Origin: Anisakis pegreffii
Taxonomy: Eukaryota; Nematoda; Chromadorea; Rhabditida; Anisakidae
Assembly (NCBI GenBank): GCA_035041965.1
Contig: JAPYMA010000597.1
Location: forward strand, 186,001-250,000
Length of the DNA: 64,000 nucleotides
Direction of reading: 5' to 3'
The notes under the pieces: model-generated
The model's input: only the letters and a program-made list of their open reading frames with translations
Database searches by the model: none
Told to the model about the DNA's origin: nothing
Shown here: in pieces, positions 13,640 to 26,144 of the stretch
Layout: every line of letters starts with the position of its first letter
How positions within the stretch are numbered: position 1 is the stretch's first letter
Position numbers and translations under genes: made by a program

Positions 13640-14692
13640 ATGAATACAACATCGAATATTCATCATTTATCGGCTCGTCATGCAAATTCCAACAATCCAA
13701 TGACTATTCGATCGTCAAGTCCGTCAGTAGTCCTAAACACTGCAGCGAGTGGTGTTTCACCGGCCACAACCACTGTTTGTGAGGGCGGCGGTATTCCTTC
13801 TGATGCGTATATGTCGGCCGCTTCAGTCTCATCGGCCGTCGACGCAAATAACGCTCTTCAGGCCGCCTATCTGGCCCTGCAAACCCAAAACCAGTTGCAA
13901 CGCCAGCAACAACTCTCGGAAATGAGCGCCTATGCAGCATTTCCACTACTTAATTCCTCTTCAAATGCCGGTCTATCTCAATCGTTAACATCCGCCGAAG
14001 CAACCGAACGTCTTCTGGCCGCTCAAGCCAGTTTATTGGCCGCACAATCCGGCGCTAATATTTCACCGAATTCATTGCTGTCCGCTGCCGCACTCCTACA
14101 ACAACAACCACCACCAGACGCTGCATCGTCGTCTGTTTCGGTTTGCTCTTCGACGTCGTGTTCGGCGTCCCCGTCGATGGCTGTGTGCCCGGCGGCGAAC
14201 GTTGCCGCCTCATCACGACAAACTTCGTCGGCGTTCTCACCGATTCGCGCGATCGGTAATCCGATCACCTCAACGGCGCCGTCACGTCCAACGCAGCAAT
14301 ACGCTGCCCCACCGTCATCTTCACCCTCCACCACGACCACCACAACAACAACAACCCCATCACTCGACATGATGTTATTGCAAATGCAAATGGCTGCCGC
14401 TGCAGCCGGTTTGGTTCAGACGCCGTTCAATCTGCTCGCACCATCGAATCTGAACGCATCGGCCACAAACACGGCACTAGTCAATAGCCTTTTGGCACCA
14501 CATCTTCGACTACAACAATCTTCTGCAACAGCCAGTGGTCTATCACCCAGTGTAGAAGCTGCCCTGTCTAATGCGTCATTTACCGGTGACTGCACCGTAT
14601 CGTCACTAGCACAGCAGCTAGCAGTTGCAGCTGCCGTGTCGGCCAATCCATCCAACGCGACAAATCAACTCATGACACAACCACAGAATTTG
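13640..14692 (+). CDS. exon 1 of low-complexity nuclear-regulator-like protein
   Basis: Codes for residues 1-351 of a predicted 871-residue protein made of four exons (13640-14692, 18031-18427, 18833-19134, 19409-20272). All junction phases agree. This part is rich in Ala, Ser, Gln and Thr: an Ala/Leu/Gln segment at about residues 70-155, a Thr9 run at 231-239, and an Ala-rich Leu/Met segment after it. The start is the first ATG after an in-frame stop. The donor is TTTG|GTTAGT. No DNA-binding domain is recognised. Such composition is common in transcription regulators and cofactors; a nuclear role is inference. The real gene is well supported by length, codon pattern and splice sites; the family is unknown to me. 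Confidence 0.82.
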
Positions 14693-17600
14693 GTTAGTTT
14701 TCGATTCTTGATTCGTTCAATAAATGCATGCTACTTCATTGATTTTTTACGATTGATCTATTGTTGTTTAGTATTAAAGCACATTTATTCATTCGTATTT
14801 GATTTAGCTTTATTATCTGTTGCACTTTAGTGCTGAGATGAAAAAAGACATTTGAAGAAACCCAAATTTATGGCTGTTTCATTCCAATGAAGCTGATATG
14901 AACGGAGAGAGATTAGAGGATTTATGCTTCTTTTTTTCCAGTCAGGAACTGATGTCATCATAAAAATTAATGATAACGTTATATTTTTCGAGCTTATCAT
15001 TCCAGTTCCTCAATCTGATTCATTTGTGCAGTTAAGTGGAACGCTATAAAACTTGTTTATCGCCTAAATAATGTCCATCCTCATCCGATTTGCTTTTTGA
15101 TCTAGTAAAGCGAAGAAGTCTCGAAAGATAAAAATTGAATCAGTCACATAATACAGTCACGCAAATGTTCAAATGACATTTTCATCGTATAGAAGAATAT
15201 TTCTAGTCCATAATATTTCTAGTCTAATATTCTATTATTTCTAGTTCATATTTGTAGTTTCTGTCTGCCCATAATTAAATGTCAACCAGGCGATCTTCTC
15301 TTTTTTTTCTTCTCCCAATTGAGAGTGCAAGCGATTAAAAGTGAACTTTGATTCATTCGTATTTTTTGTTGAAAATTTCTTTCTTTTTCTGTTTGTTCAA
15401 GTGACTTTCGAATAATAATTGGCTTCTTGTAATGAGAAAGTGTTCGAATATGAATGCTGCTTGTATGTAAGCAACCGTCGTGTCGAATTTACACTACTAT
15501 ACAATTTTATCGGTTTATTTTGTTGAGTTCTGCTCTGGAGAAGAAGAATTAAAGTGCATTTTTATCGGAATTCGCATCTTTCCAACATTCTGTCAGTTAA
15601 ATGAAAGGATCAAAAATTACGGAAAAAAATTTCTCGAAGTGATCAAACACCGTGCACACTCAACATTCACGCAAACACTGTCACACTGTTTGATTCAATA
15701 GTTCTTTTTTTTTCGGCCGATTGTTTCATTTGTGTAAGAGGAATGAGAGAAATGCACTTTTTTCAGGAAACCACTTCCCTGAAACAAAAACTCCTCGAAC
15801 CTTTCATGATTAATAATGTTTCTCAGTTGTGTTCTCATTGCGTTCAGCTCATATTTCTCAGTTCATTCTGTTCACTGTCATCACCGAATTCATCGCAATC
15901 GCACCGCGCTCGCTCTCAAATTGCTGAGTTCGCTCGATTCACTCACACAAAACTGCATCAGACTCACATCGATTATCAACGAAATGACGACTGGTCTCTC
16001 ATGAACTCGGTTGACACAAACAAGAAAAATGAACAACGAAGTGAATTCTTAGATGAGCATCTGAATTCATCTTAATGAGCTATTGCGACATTCAGTCAAT
16101 AATATCATAAAGCCGGAACATTCATTAACAGCCGTTCTTCGAAACTCTCCATCAAATGACAAAAGGATTCTTAAAAAAAAACAATCGACGGATATATTTG
16201 AAATCGACCAAATTTTTCTGCGTAGAAAAAGATTTTCCTGTTCGTTTAATATGATTAATGCGAAGAAGAAAAAGAGAGAAAAAATTCTGTTCTTGTTATC
16301 AGATGTGTGCTAAAAATTTTGTGGGACTTTGATTTTTGTTGCGTTCTTTTTTTTTTTTGATGGTCTAAAGAGTGTGACATATAGATGAACATTTGTTGAA
16401 CGAATGATATCCGTTGACTTCTTCATTGCTGTTGCCTGAGATAGAAAAGTCAATCAAAAATGTGATTATTCATAATGGTGCTGATTCATGGCTGAATAAA
16501 GAGTTAATGTTATTCTCATGATGATTGTACTTTGAGCCATCGAAAAAACACCTTCATCACAGCGATAACAATAAAATCGTGTTGTTTTTGCGAGTGCCAT
16601 GAAATTTTTCGATGAAATTCCTGTTTTGTGCTCTACTGCTTTCAGAAATTGACCATTCCATGCGAGTAGTCCTAATTGTTATTCCTCTTACAAAGGACTT
16701 ATCTTATGAGAACCACTGAAACAGTTTTGAGTGCAGCTGCACTAATGAGCAAAATTCGTCCTTATCCTTTTGATTTCAACCTCAACCGTTTGCTTACGCA
16801 ATCTTATTGGATCAGTGACGACAATTGTTGTTGCTTGCTGGCTGCCCTTTGAAAGGAGAGAATTATGAGTGCGTTAATTGCTCTTAAGCGAAATTAGAAC
16901 AAGCCGTGTGCTGCAGTGACGAATGATGACGACAATAAATTATTGCATGGATTAATGGAATGAGAGCGTTAAGAAAGATTGTTTTCGAAAACAAGATCAG
17001 TGACCGAACGACCGACACGAAATGATCTCACATGCGAAAAGCGAACCAAAAACGACAAAAACAACTTCGTTGACATTCAATTCGTTTGCTTCTCTTCTCG
17101 CTTAAGAAGAATTCAACGACGTCTCAGCAGCAGCCATCTAGTTACACAAACATCATGAAGACAAACAGACTCAGCAGACTTAGCATGTTCGTGTTTACGC
17201 ATTCGATTGCTCTGCAATGCCTTCGATAACTGCTTAAGGAGAAGCAGTCAGCCAGCCAGCCAGCCATCCACAACAACACAATAAGAACCTCAGCAAAACG
17301 ACAAATCCAAAATAACGAAAGAAATCGATGAATTTCGACTTTTAAGCAACAACACTTGTTGACAAATCAGTCTCCACACATATCACTTGCACAATTTCCA
17401 TAATTCAACAATGCCAAACAACTCGTTTATGGTGGCATCGAGGCCAAAAAGTTTATGATATAAGGAGTAAAAATATTTTTCGTTTACTCAAAATTCATAT
17501 ACTCCTCTTCACCTAATAATTCTTGAAATATATATCATACAAAAACACGCATTGTAACACTCAATCGTCCATAGTAATGTCAATCAGTTTAATGCACAAA

Positions 17601-18030
17601 TACAGTAAGAATGAGTTCCTTGATTCGACATTTATCATTCATTTGACAGATGAACTGTTCATTTTCTTCTTTATTTTTTCATTTGTTTGATAAAAAATGT
17701 TCACTACATGACATCTTCGGTCTATTTTCGATCGTCCATTAATCATCGCATGGATCATTGTTTACACCTGCGTTATGCATCATCGAAATCAAAAGATCAA
17801 ACAATATATTTCTTATGAGTGTCTTGTATTATGCACTACTGTTATGCATGAATGAACTACGTGAAAACCGTTTTTACTAATACGAATGAATTTTCCTCGA
17901 AGTTTGAAATGCAATCGCCAACTCATTAATTAATCGTTGAAACAAGAAGAGAATTTCTATTTTGTTCAAGAAATATTCGAGGAAAGCACTCGTTCTTCAT
18001 AATCCATAAAGTATAATTTGGAATTTTCAG
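14693..18030. other. 3.3 kb intron
   Basis: From donor GTTAGT to acceptor GAATTTTCAG. AT-rich, with no coding-like block seen on either strand. A small additional exon could be missed. Confidence 0.55.
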
Positions 18031-18427
18031 TTCGAACAATCATCATTGAACAACTTAAGCAACAGCAACAGCCACAATGGGAATAGCATGACATCATTAC
18101 TGGCACGGCCAAGCAGTTCAATGCCAGGATCTCCATCGAAACCCAATGAGACGTCGCCAATCCCTTTGCCGAGATGTTACTCGATGGGCAAACAACAATA
18201 CCATCCTCAGCACCATCATCAGCCACAGCCACAACAACAACAGCAACAAAAGCAGTTTCAGTTGAAGAGACCCCACCACAGTATCAGCAACAGTAATGAT
18301 ATGGCTGTTTTACGGTCGTTATGCAATGACACCGAAACACCCGAAGTGACCCCACCGGTGAAACGACGAACCAAAACGATCGCTTGTTGTGACAGCGAAC
18401 TTGACAGGAGGCTATTGGCTGCTGAAG
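18031..18427 (+). CDS. exon 2 of low-complexity nuclear-regulator-like protein
   Basis: Codes for residues 352-483 plus one base. It opens FEQSSLNNLSNSN, has a Pro/Ser segment (MPGSPSKPNETSPIPLPRCY), a His/Gln tract at about 409-425, and a basic patch PPVKRRTK near 459-466 that could be a nuclear localisation signal. The acceptor is GAATTTTCAG. The donor GAAG|GTTCGT is weak, but it gives the phase needed by the next exon; reading through would stop 18 bases later and give a shorter isoform. Confidence 0.78.
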
Positions 18428-18832
18428 GTTCGTTTCTAAGAAGTTGAAGCATAGTCATGATAACATTATGTCATCGGTTTGCCCTTCTGTTGATCGGCGT
18501 TCCACAACCTTAGATAATGACTGCTTGCATATCAACTCAGATAGCCCTAATGTAAATGAATCTTTTCAATGCAATAATTGCGAATTCACAGTAGCATCAC
18601 TATCGCATCAGATTTCTAAAGCAGTTGTTCGTCAGTTACATTTTCCTGGTGTTCTCCGCTTCTAAGGGGTTGTGATCCTCTAATCGATTTGATTTTTTGG
18701 ATTTAGAGAGCAGATGTACTATGTTTCTTTCGAGTTTGCACCTTAGAGTCTGTAGTGATCATTTTGATAATGAAAAGAGTTAATTGCAAGCGCAGCCGAA
18801 CGAATGCAATCAAGTGAACTGAATATTTGCAG

Positions 18833-19134
18833 TGATGGCTTCAGGTCTGAAAGAGATGACACCGTCAATGGAACACAGACCACGTCGTTCTGGCAATAAT
18901 ACTTATCGATTCCTGAACGACTTTCACCATCGTTCCGGCAACAGGAAGAGCTCGAACGCTGATGGTGCTCTTAGCAGCAGCAGTTATTCGACGACGTCAA
19001 TGAGCGTCTCTAATCCGAAAGTAAACAACAACAACAATAACAATATTCCAACAACGTCGTCGTCGAACGCTGAATGCAATCAACAAATACCGAGCGGTGA
19101 TCCGAATTCGCCGAATCGACATCATCCGCTTAAC
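18833..19134 (+). CDS. exon 3 of low-complexity nuclear-regulator-like protein
   Basis: Codes for residues 484-584. Contains a basic segment HRPRRSGNNTYRFLNDFHHR, a Ser/Thr stretch and an Asn run. The acceptor is ATATTTGCAG; the donor CTTAAC|GTAAGT is a full consensus. The segment around TYRFLNDF is less repetitive than the rest and may be a conserved motif. Confidence 0.8.
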
Positions 19135-19408
19135 GTAAGTTGTTGATGAATGAATTAAACACAGTGCTTGAGTGGGGTCGATCAACTATGAACTCATCTC
19201 GCCGTATCATTTCAAAAATCAGCTCAATTCAATTTAATGAACGCTTTCTGTGAAAATACTCCAGTGCTTTAGCGAACATGTGACGGGTTTCCGTTCTTTA
19301 TTTGGTTGATTGGTTTGCACATTTGAAAGAGTGAATATGTCGTTCGTCACTATCATTACTATCGCATGAAATCGGACAAGTCGAACTGAAAAGTTTGAAA
19401 ATTTTCAG

Positions 19409-20272
19409 CATCAGCCACCAGCAATGGAAGCACGTTTCTTGGAGTGTATGGCAGCGATAGTGTTACACTCGGACTTCTCCATTCCGACCACGTCGTCTCC
19501 GTCGAGCACTGAGGAAAGCAACTCGTCAGCATCACCACCAAATCAGAATGACACAAGCGATAGTCAACGCCAACAACAGCAACAATTGAACAAGTACGAT
19601 TCACTGCAATCTCCGAAATCAGCAACAAATGAAGCTGCACAAAGCGAGTCGAATGAACATAAAATATCTGACGAAGACGTTCCCTTAGAGATTGATCAGC
19701 ATAGTCCAAAATGTCCGAAAAGTGACAATATGCAAACAGATGACGGTGATGACGATGATGACATAAGGATCATTGATGACAGTGATTTGTTTGTTATTAA
19801 AGATGATGCGGAGAAACAGGATCAGAGTCAAGAAAACGGCACTAAAAATCACAAAGATTCTAAAGGCTCAACGCCAATCAATCAACAAAACGACTCAGAA
19901 TCTGGTGATGATATCGACATGGAACCGACCGATACCACAACCACCACCACAACAACAACGGAATCTACTCAACAACAACAGCAGCAAAAGTTGACCGAGC
20001 GACTGCTGCACAAGTCCGAGAAGCGAACATGGCCGACGACGGCGATCGACGATGAGCTTTGCAAGGAGTTGGAGAACTACAAGGGAACCGATGTGAAAAT
20101 GATTCATGCCTACGTGATCCCACCACGATCTGACACGTCCAGCTCGTCGGGCGACTCGCTCGAGGACCGTGGTCAGTCACCACCATTTCATTCAGTGCCA
20201 TCGCTGGCCGTACCGGTGCCCATTCTGAATATTTTATTGGAACGAATTCTACACACAATGCTGCAAACTTAA
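19409..20272 (+). CDS. terminal exon of low-complexity nuclear-regulator-like protein
   Basis: Codes for residues 585-871 and the stop TAA. It starts HQPPAMEARFLECMAAIVLH, then a Ser/Gln region, an acidic run (DDGDDDDD, about 695-702), Thr and Gln tracts, and a denser, probably folded or conserved tail (KRTWPTTAIDDELCKELENY then KMIHAYVIPPR). The last 20 residues include LNILL, an LxxLL nuclear-receptor-box-type motif in an amphipathic stretch. The acceptor is AATTTTCAG. A candidate poly(A) signal AATAAA lies near 20717. Confidence 0.82.
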   Translation, partial: HQPPAMEARFLECMAAIVLHSDFSIPTTSSPSSTEESNSSASPPNQNDTSDSQRQQQQQLNKYDSLQSPKSATNEAAQSESNEHKISDEDVPLEIDQHSPKCPKSDNMQTDDGDDDDDIRIIDDSDLFVIKDDAEKQDQSQENGTKNHKDSKGSTPINQQNDSESGDDIDMEPTDTTTTTTTTTESTQQQQQQKLTERLLHKSEKRTWPTTAIDDELCKELENYKGTDVKMIHAYVIPPRSDTSSSSGDSLEDRGQSPPFHSVPSLAVPVPILNILLERILHTMLQT

Positions 20273-21273
20273 GCGCATACATATGTGTACACATGTATTT
20301 ATGTGATGATGTTGCTTCTTGATCTTCACAACATCAAGAAACGGTATTTTGTCATTCACTCGTTTTACTTCCAGTAAAATTTCTTAGTTATTTTTCATAA
20401 TTATACATTTTTCACTATATTACATTATACATATATACAATATATACATACTATAGATATTCTATATGATATTGTATACGTAATATATATTTATATGTAT
20501 TATAGGATTTGTTGTTATTATCGTGTCTGTATTATTATTAGTAATGAAGGAGAGGGGAACAGATTATTTATTTCGTCGTTTTCATTTGAGAATTTCTCGT
20601 TGATTTGCTTATTATTATTATTATTCTTTTTATTATCTTTATCATGAATATGTTGTTGTTATTTTTATTGTTGTTGTGTATGAGTGGATGAAGTGAGGGA
20701 TTCGAAAGTGTTCGAAAATAAATTCACTAGCATAGTAAATCACTTATATCGGAGAACAAGTTTATATCACAAAGGCGCTGTGAGAGTGACAAGGAAGGAC
20801 AAGCAGCAGCTACCTACCTAATGCTTGCACTTACAATCCTATTGCTGTTATTCCACTCTTCACTCTGAAGTGTTTACTGTTTACTATTCCTATGGTTATA
20901 GTGAATTGTATGAGTGATTTCCTCGCTTTGTGACAGCCAACCAGCCAGCCAGCCACTTACAATTACATCAAGTAGAAGAGAAGATAGGCAGCAGCAGCAG
21001 CAGCAAATGGAAACACAAAAAAATGAAATGAAATGAAAAAATGCGTCTCATTGGTTCGAAGCTAAAAATTTTTCCAAAAAAATGCAAAGAAAAATCGCAT
21101 TTTTAGGATTTTTCAGATTTTTTTTCCGCCAACAAATTGAATGAAAAATGCAATATTGTCATGCCAAACAGCCACTCATTACAGCACTGATCGAAAATTT
21201 GATTCTTCACATTAGATAAGCATTATTAGTGAATGAACATTTCTCGTCAACAGTTTAAAAAAAAATCATACAA
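20273..21273. other. 3' UTR and downstream sequence
   Basis: AT-rich with TATA-type runs at about 20400-20510, AATAAA near 20717, CAGC units at about 20936-20955 and CAG units near 20988-21005. I searched for lin-4-type CTCAGGG sites by eye and found none. Confidence 0.4.
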
Positions 21274-21411
21274 ATGAAAGCACATCAAAAGAAGTTGGCT
21301 GCGGCGGCGGCTCTGATTCATTCCATCGATGCAAAAGGAAATTTACAAGGGGAACGAACGAATAGAACGTATGCTACTCAACACCTCAAAGACGCTTCTC
21401 GAATTTTTTGA
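21274..21411 (+). CDS. possible 45-residue small ORF
   Basis: ATG to TGA, 45 codons, beginning MKAHQKKLAAAAALIHSIDA. GC content and amino-acid mix (Ala, Lys, Thr, Gln) are unlike the surrounding AT-rich DNA, which suggests coding selection. It lies about 1 kb past the stop of the plus-strand gene, so it could be a small gene, an alternative terminal exon, or chance. No family is recognised. Confidence 0.25.
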   Translation: MKAHQKKLAAAAALIHSIDAKGNLQGERTNRTYATQHLKDASRIF

Positions 21412-24400
21412 GATCTTTTCGAACTAACTCATTTCGTCGTGCTCACACAATCAGGTCGGAATTCTTATTCTACCACAATCACAAAATTTCGTATGTCTTT
21501 CCTTCTCCTCTCATGGTTGTTGATCTTCATCATACATATTTTTGTGTTGTTTTTGTTTGTTTTTTTTGTGCAAACTACATTCCTCACTGAGTTCCAAGCG
21601 TATACAATTTTCATCATCTATCAAAAATTAAGCACACAATCAGTCAATCAATCAAACAAGCGATCCATAGGCATCAATTAATCTCAATTTCAGTAGTTTC
21701 GTAGTATTGTTGTTATTGGCTATCAACGTACATGTGCCATTATATATTTCATATTCGTTTCGATTGCCATTAATGCGCAATAGTAGATATTCACCGTGAA
21801 CAATTCACTCTGTTTTTAATTATTTCCAACCCTCTTCAGATTTTGATGTATTGATTTATCTCATGAAGCGCTGAACTGTTCACGTTCATATCCCATTATC
21901 AACATGAGCGAGTGTCCATGTGAGCAATGTTATCATCGTCATTATCATAGAAAATATTCTTCACTAGATTCATTTCCCATCAGAATAAGATTTTATCTTC
22001 TAAATGGAAATTACGCGAACTCAAAGCGATATTGATGTGTTGCATGATTTTTGTGCTGTTCTCGTTGATTCCCAACAACGATTTCACTCACTCGCTTGAT
22101 TCATTTGATTATCTGTACTAATCCGTCTCGGTTACCTCGTTTATGCCGTAAAATTCATCCATGCTCAAACCCTACTTCGTACACGACCACAGTGAACTAT
22201 TTTAATTAGTTGGAAAAAAAATGCTGACAGTGGTAAACGATCCGATCTCAAAACCAATGATCACTCGATTGATCTTAGTTAGTTTCTAGTTTATACGATA
22301 GTATAAGATCAGATTTTTACAAAATGTGTTATCAAATTGATAGCATATGTATGTATATATATATAGATAAATGCATCCAAGTGAAACTAGTAAGCAGTTC
22401 AGCGATCCTTACCTAATCCATTCTAATACTACTTCATCATTCACTATACTTGTTTGCTCATTGAGGTTGTTATCATTTTGAATTGTTGTTGTTTGAACTG
22501 TCGCGATGTTCTTCTTGATTCATAGATGTCTTCTGATATTTTGAGGAGGAACACTCGTCAAAATGTGCGCAATTTAGGGTGTTTCTAGGAACGTAGTACT
22601 TACTGTGTTTTGTTGACTAATGAGTTATTGGATTGAATATGATACCACCACCACCACCACAAATTTCTATCGTGTTTTATTGTTGTTGTCGTTAGCTTTA
22701 TAAAATGATTGAGATGCGATATAATATATGAATAATATCGATTCATTACCTATAAGTAAATGTTGTTGTTGTTAATTTTTTAACGTATGCATGTGATCTT
22801 TTGTATTATTTATTATTTGTTAAATTTAATTTATAGAATAACGATAAAATGAAATGTGATCAATTGAAAATGTTTTGCAGTTGCATTGTCATGTCACCAT
22901 TTCTATCACTACCATATAAATACACACTAAAAGTATATTTAACTCATTATTCGATCACTGCCTATTGTGATAATTTTATAAATAAATACCTTAATTACTC
23001 GAGGAAGTAAGTTGTTTGAAGAGTAAAAAATTTTATTGTGTTCGTTCGTGAACATGAACATGAGCAGCATCTAACTACGAACGGGCACTGCCGTCGTCGT
23101 CATGAATTCTAATTATCGGTTGACTCTCTACAAAGGAATGCTAGCTGCTTCTGTACAATCAGTTGCTTGCATCATCATCGCAACACGCACCCATACATCA
23201 ATCTGATAGCTATTCATGAAGTTTGTATGCACAATATTCACGTTGATTATTCACTGATAACATACTCTGATCTATTGTAATTTACAAATGAAATGTACAT
23301 AACAATGCCACAGAACTGCATAGATGAATCGAATGTGATCTGAGCTGATGTGACTACTGACACGTATGGAGAACAATAATGCAGTACAGAACTTCGGTTC
23401 GATTCATTCCCTTTGCAAACGAATGACTAATGACAAACAGTAATGGCGCTCGATGACGTTACCTCATCACCGTAAGCATGAAACGAATCATGCATGCACT
23501 TTTTGTCAACGTTTTGCAAATGACAGTTTTATATGCTTATTGTTATTTCTAGTATTAATAATATTATTTTATCATTATTGTTTTTGCTATTATAATAGTG
23601 TTAATAATAATAATATTAATAATATTAATAATAATAATTGTACTAATAATAATGATAACAATAATAAATGAAGCAGTTGTTATTAGTACAGCTCTTATCA
23701 TCGGAATGATGACTGATAATCACGACTGATAATGAAAGTATTATCACATTCGAAGTTTCTCGCTCAGTGACACTTATGTAAGTCACACTCCCACAAGACC
23801 ACCACCACTGCAAGACACAAGAAAAATGATCGTTGTTGCCCTTCTGCAACAAAAAAAGTCCCAAAATTGTCTCATCTTTTACTCGAATGTCATTCAGATG
23901 CTCTCGAAAGTATATGGCATATTTTTATGTCCACATCCATTCCTCACTATCGTAAAGAGTGCATACTAATGAAATAAGTGGAAAAGCAAAATTCTTCCAT
24001 AGAACAATCTAAAATCGGCAAGTCCACCAGATGAATTGGTTTGTTCGTTCGTTGTTCTATTCAACAATTTGCTTGATGTTTACGATTTTCTTTCAGTGTG
24101 CTCCGTTACGACTACTGCTGCTGATGTGATGATGTTATCAATTCGACTTCATTGCACTTTCACAATGTTTTGCCAAATGTATTACGGAGGAATTGACTGA
24201 CTACTAGTAGTCACTCACTAAAAGTTAAATAAACACTCACTTATACATTACCAACTAACAGTGTGTTATTTGCCTGTTTATACACCAATGAAATACTATA
24301 TAATTTAAAAAGCCAGGAAAACTTATGTCAACATAAGCTTAGTTGCTTTCACACAAGCTGAACGCTTTCATAGATGCATATATAAATAAATATTTGTTGC

Positions 24401-25149
24401 GAGTAACTGACAGAAAATACACGAGAAATTCATTTCGCAAATGATTTCGCTCCTTCTCCAGTTCGCATAGCTCTCACAAAACAGGGATCACTTATTGTAC
24501 AGTGGTACCAAAAGAAAAAAATCAGATATGTGCTCGTGACTGGTTGATCGAATACAGCTGTTTCTCATTTGTTACACAGAGAAGCGCTGATATACGGAAA
24601 TGCCCTCATCTTGCAAAAAATCTCATTTGCGGAATATTTCCGCTCTCTTCACTGAACCAATTTAATTTTAGTGTGTCGCAAAGATTTTCAGTATGTTCAA
24701 CTTCCTTCCACAGATTATTCTTTCTGTGTGTATTCAATTGTTATAGCGTTAGTTTTGACGTTATCATTTCTAAGATTCTATTGTTTGTGTTTTTAAAAAT
24801 TCTATTGTTTCTCTAAGTTTTTTTCGCTTTCATTGTATGACCGACCACTCAACAAGAGTCACAGCACAACTTTGCATGGTTTTTTGAGGATGCCAAACAT
24901 GGGCGTTGATCGAAAATTTAAAAAAAAAAACTTGAACAATAATCATAAGATTGGCAGTTTGAAGTGAGTTGATTGGCAATTTGAAACGCGTTCTTGATCA
25001 ATTGACCACAAAACGAGTGCGAAAATACAGTTAATGCAGTTGTAGTCACTCAAATGAGTAATTTACACACATTTACGATCACTTATGCGTACTTTTAGCG
25101 CAAAAGCAAAAAATTCAAACTTTCCAAATTTATCACTTATTATTGTTGA
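21412..25149. other. intergenic region between convergent genes
   Basis: AT-rich with an ACC run near 22645 and an AAT microsatellite at about 23595-23668. The end of the alsin gene should lie here on the minus strand, but no VPS9-like exon was recognised by eye. No other gene is seen. Confidence 0.4.
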
Positions 25150-25320
25150 GATTCGTTCTGAGAACGTTCACTACGAACATCCATTTCATTCTTTAAACTG
25201 CGAACAAAATTTCTTTCATTCCTTTCTTTTATGCTAAACGAAGTATGGTTGGTTGATTTGCAGAAGTTTTTATGGGTAGTTAGGCGAATTTGAAAGATAA
25301 CGAATGGATGAGGTGAATTT
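25150..25320 (-). pseudogene. decayed copy of an alsin VPS9 exon
   Basis: Read on the minus strand, this gives FQIRLTTHKNFCKSTNHT, against FQIRATARQKFYKSAIHT across the acceptor of the intact exon at 25966-26091. Similarity continues in the flanking intron (both have GAATTTTC about 30 bases upstream) and, more weakly, past the coding part. The acceptor AG of the intact copy (TTTCAG|ATTCG) is TTTCAA here, and the later codons no longer match. This is a partial tandem duplication with a dead splice site. Confidence 0.6.
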
Positions 25321-25965
25321 TCATATGGGACATTGCAGATGAGGTAAATCAATTAATTTATCGTGTAGAGAGCACAAATTGTAGCTTCCTTATTAAACAT
25401 GTCAACAGTGCATGTAAATCATGCAAATGACTGAATGTATTGACAGTAGGCACATTATCATGCTACAAAATCAACTCATAGCTTTACATTTCCACTACAA
25501 AACACTTTGGATGATATTTGCAATGTCAGTTGCAAATGAAATCTTATCGATTATTGTGGGGTGCTTGTTGCAGGGATATTTTTGCGTATTGCACAGAAGA
25601 ATGCCAGTGAAGAAATTATCAGAATTAGTGCATATTCGAGTAATCAAATTGAACTGATTGAAGCAATTTGAAGTTCGATTAACCTTTCAAAGGTGTGATG
25701 CATGACAACAATAATGTACGATGCAAATTTGGGGAAAAAAAGGCAAATGAAGAAATTCATAAACTGCGAAAAAACTCTCGCAACACTGTTTGCTTGCAGT
25801 GTGAAATATGGTGATAATAAACAAAAGAATGCAAACGTGGAAATGAGAGAAAATGAAAAAAAAAGAAATTTAAAAAAGAAAGAAAACGAAAAATGTTATA
25901 ATTTGACTGAATTTGTTAGTTCTATGCTGAAACGAGAAACGAAAAGAACATTTGTCTGCACTCAC

Positions 25966-26091
25966 CACACCAATTTCTGAGAATGTTTCTGCGAGAATCG
26001 CCAATTTTGATGATGGATTGAATTCACAGCTCAGTTTCTGAAGTGTATGGATGGCTGATTTATAGAACTTTTGACGAGCAGTTGCACGAAT
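25966..26091 (-). CDS. ALS2: alsin exon: VPS9 domain, first helices
   Basis: 126 bases, phase 0 on both sides; last exon found. It codes for IRATARQKFYKSAIHTLQ and then a segment containing CEFNPSSKLAILAETFSEIG. This follows human alsin around CFASAVECLQQIS and TPSDKLKVIQQTFEEIS, the VPS9 region that activates Rab5. Acceptor TCTTTCAG, donor GGTGTG|GTGAGT. The catalytic core expected next (an Asp-Asp-Leu-Pro-type motif) was not found downstream. Confidence 0.85.
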
Positions 26092-26144
26092 CTGAAAGAA
26101 AACAACGAGTGGATTAGCGGAATTTTCGGTAGATTTGTTCAAGA

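Noticed and set aside
22405..22520. Minus-strand frame with donor ATTAG|GTAAGG considered as a terminal alsin exon
   Set aside because: Its residues do not resemble VPS9, and it has no acceptor.
20273..23000. Possible lin-14-like identity for the plus-strand gene, from its position in a nematode-like genome
   Set aside because: No lin-4 sites (CTCAGGG) seen in the 3' region and no recalled protein match.
23375..23405. GGTTCGATTC word resembling a tRNA T-arm
   Set aside because: No matching acceptor stem, D-arm or anticodon arm could be folded around it.
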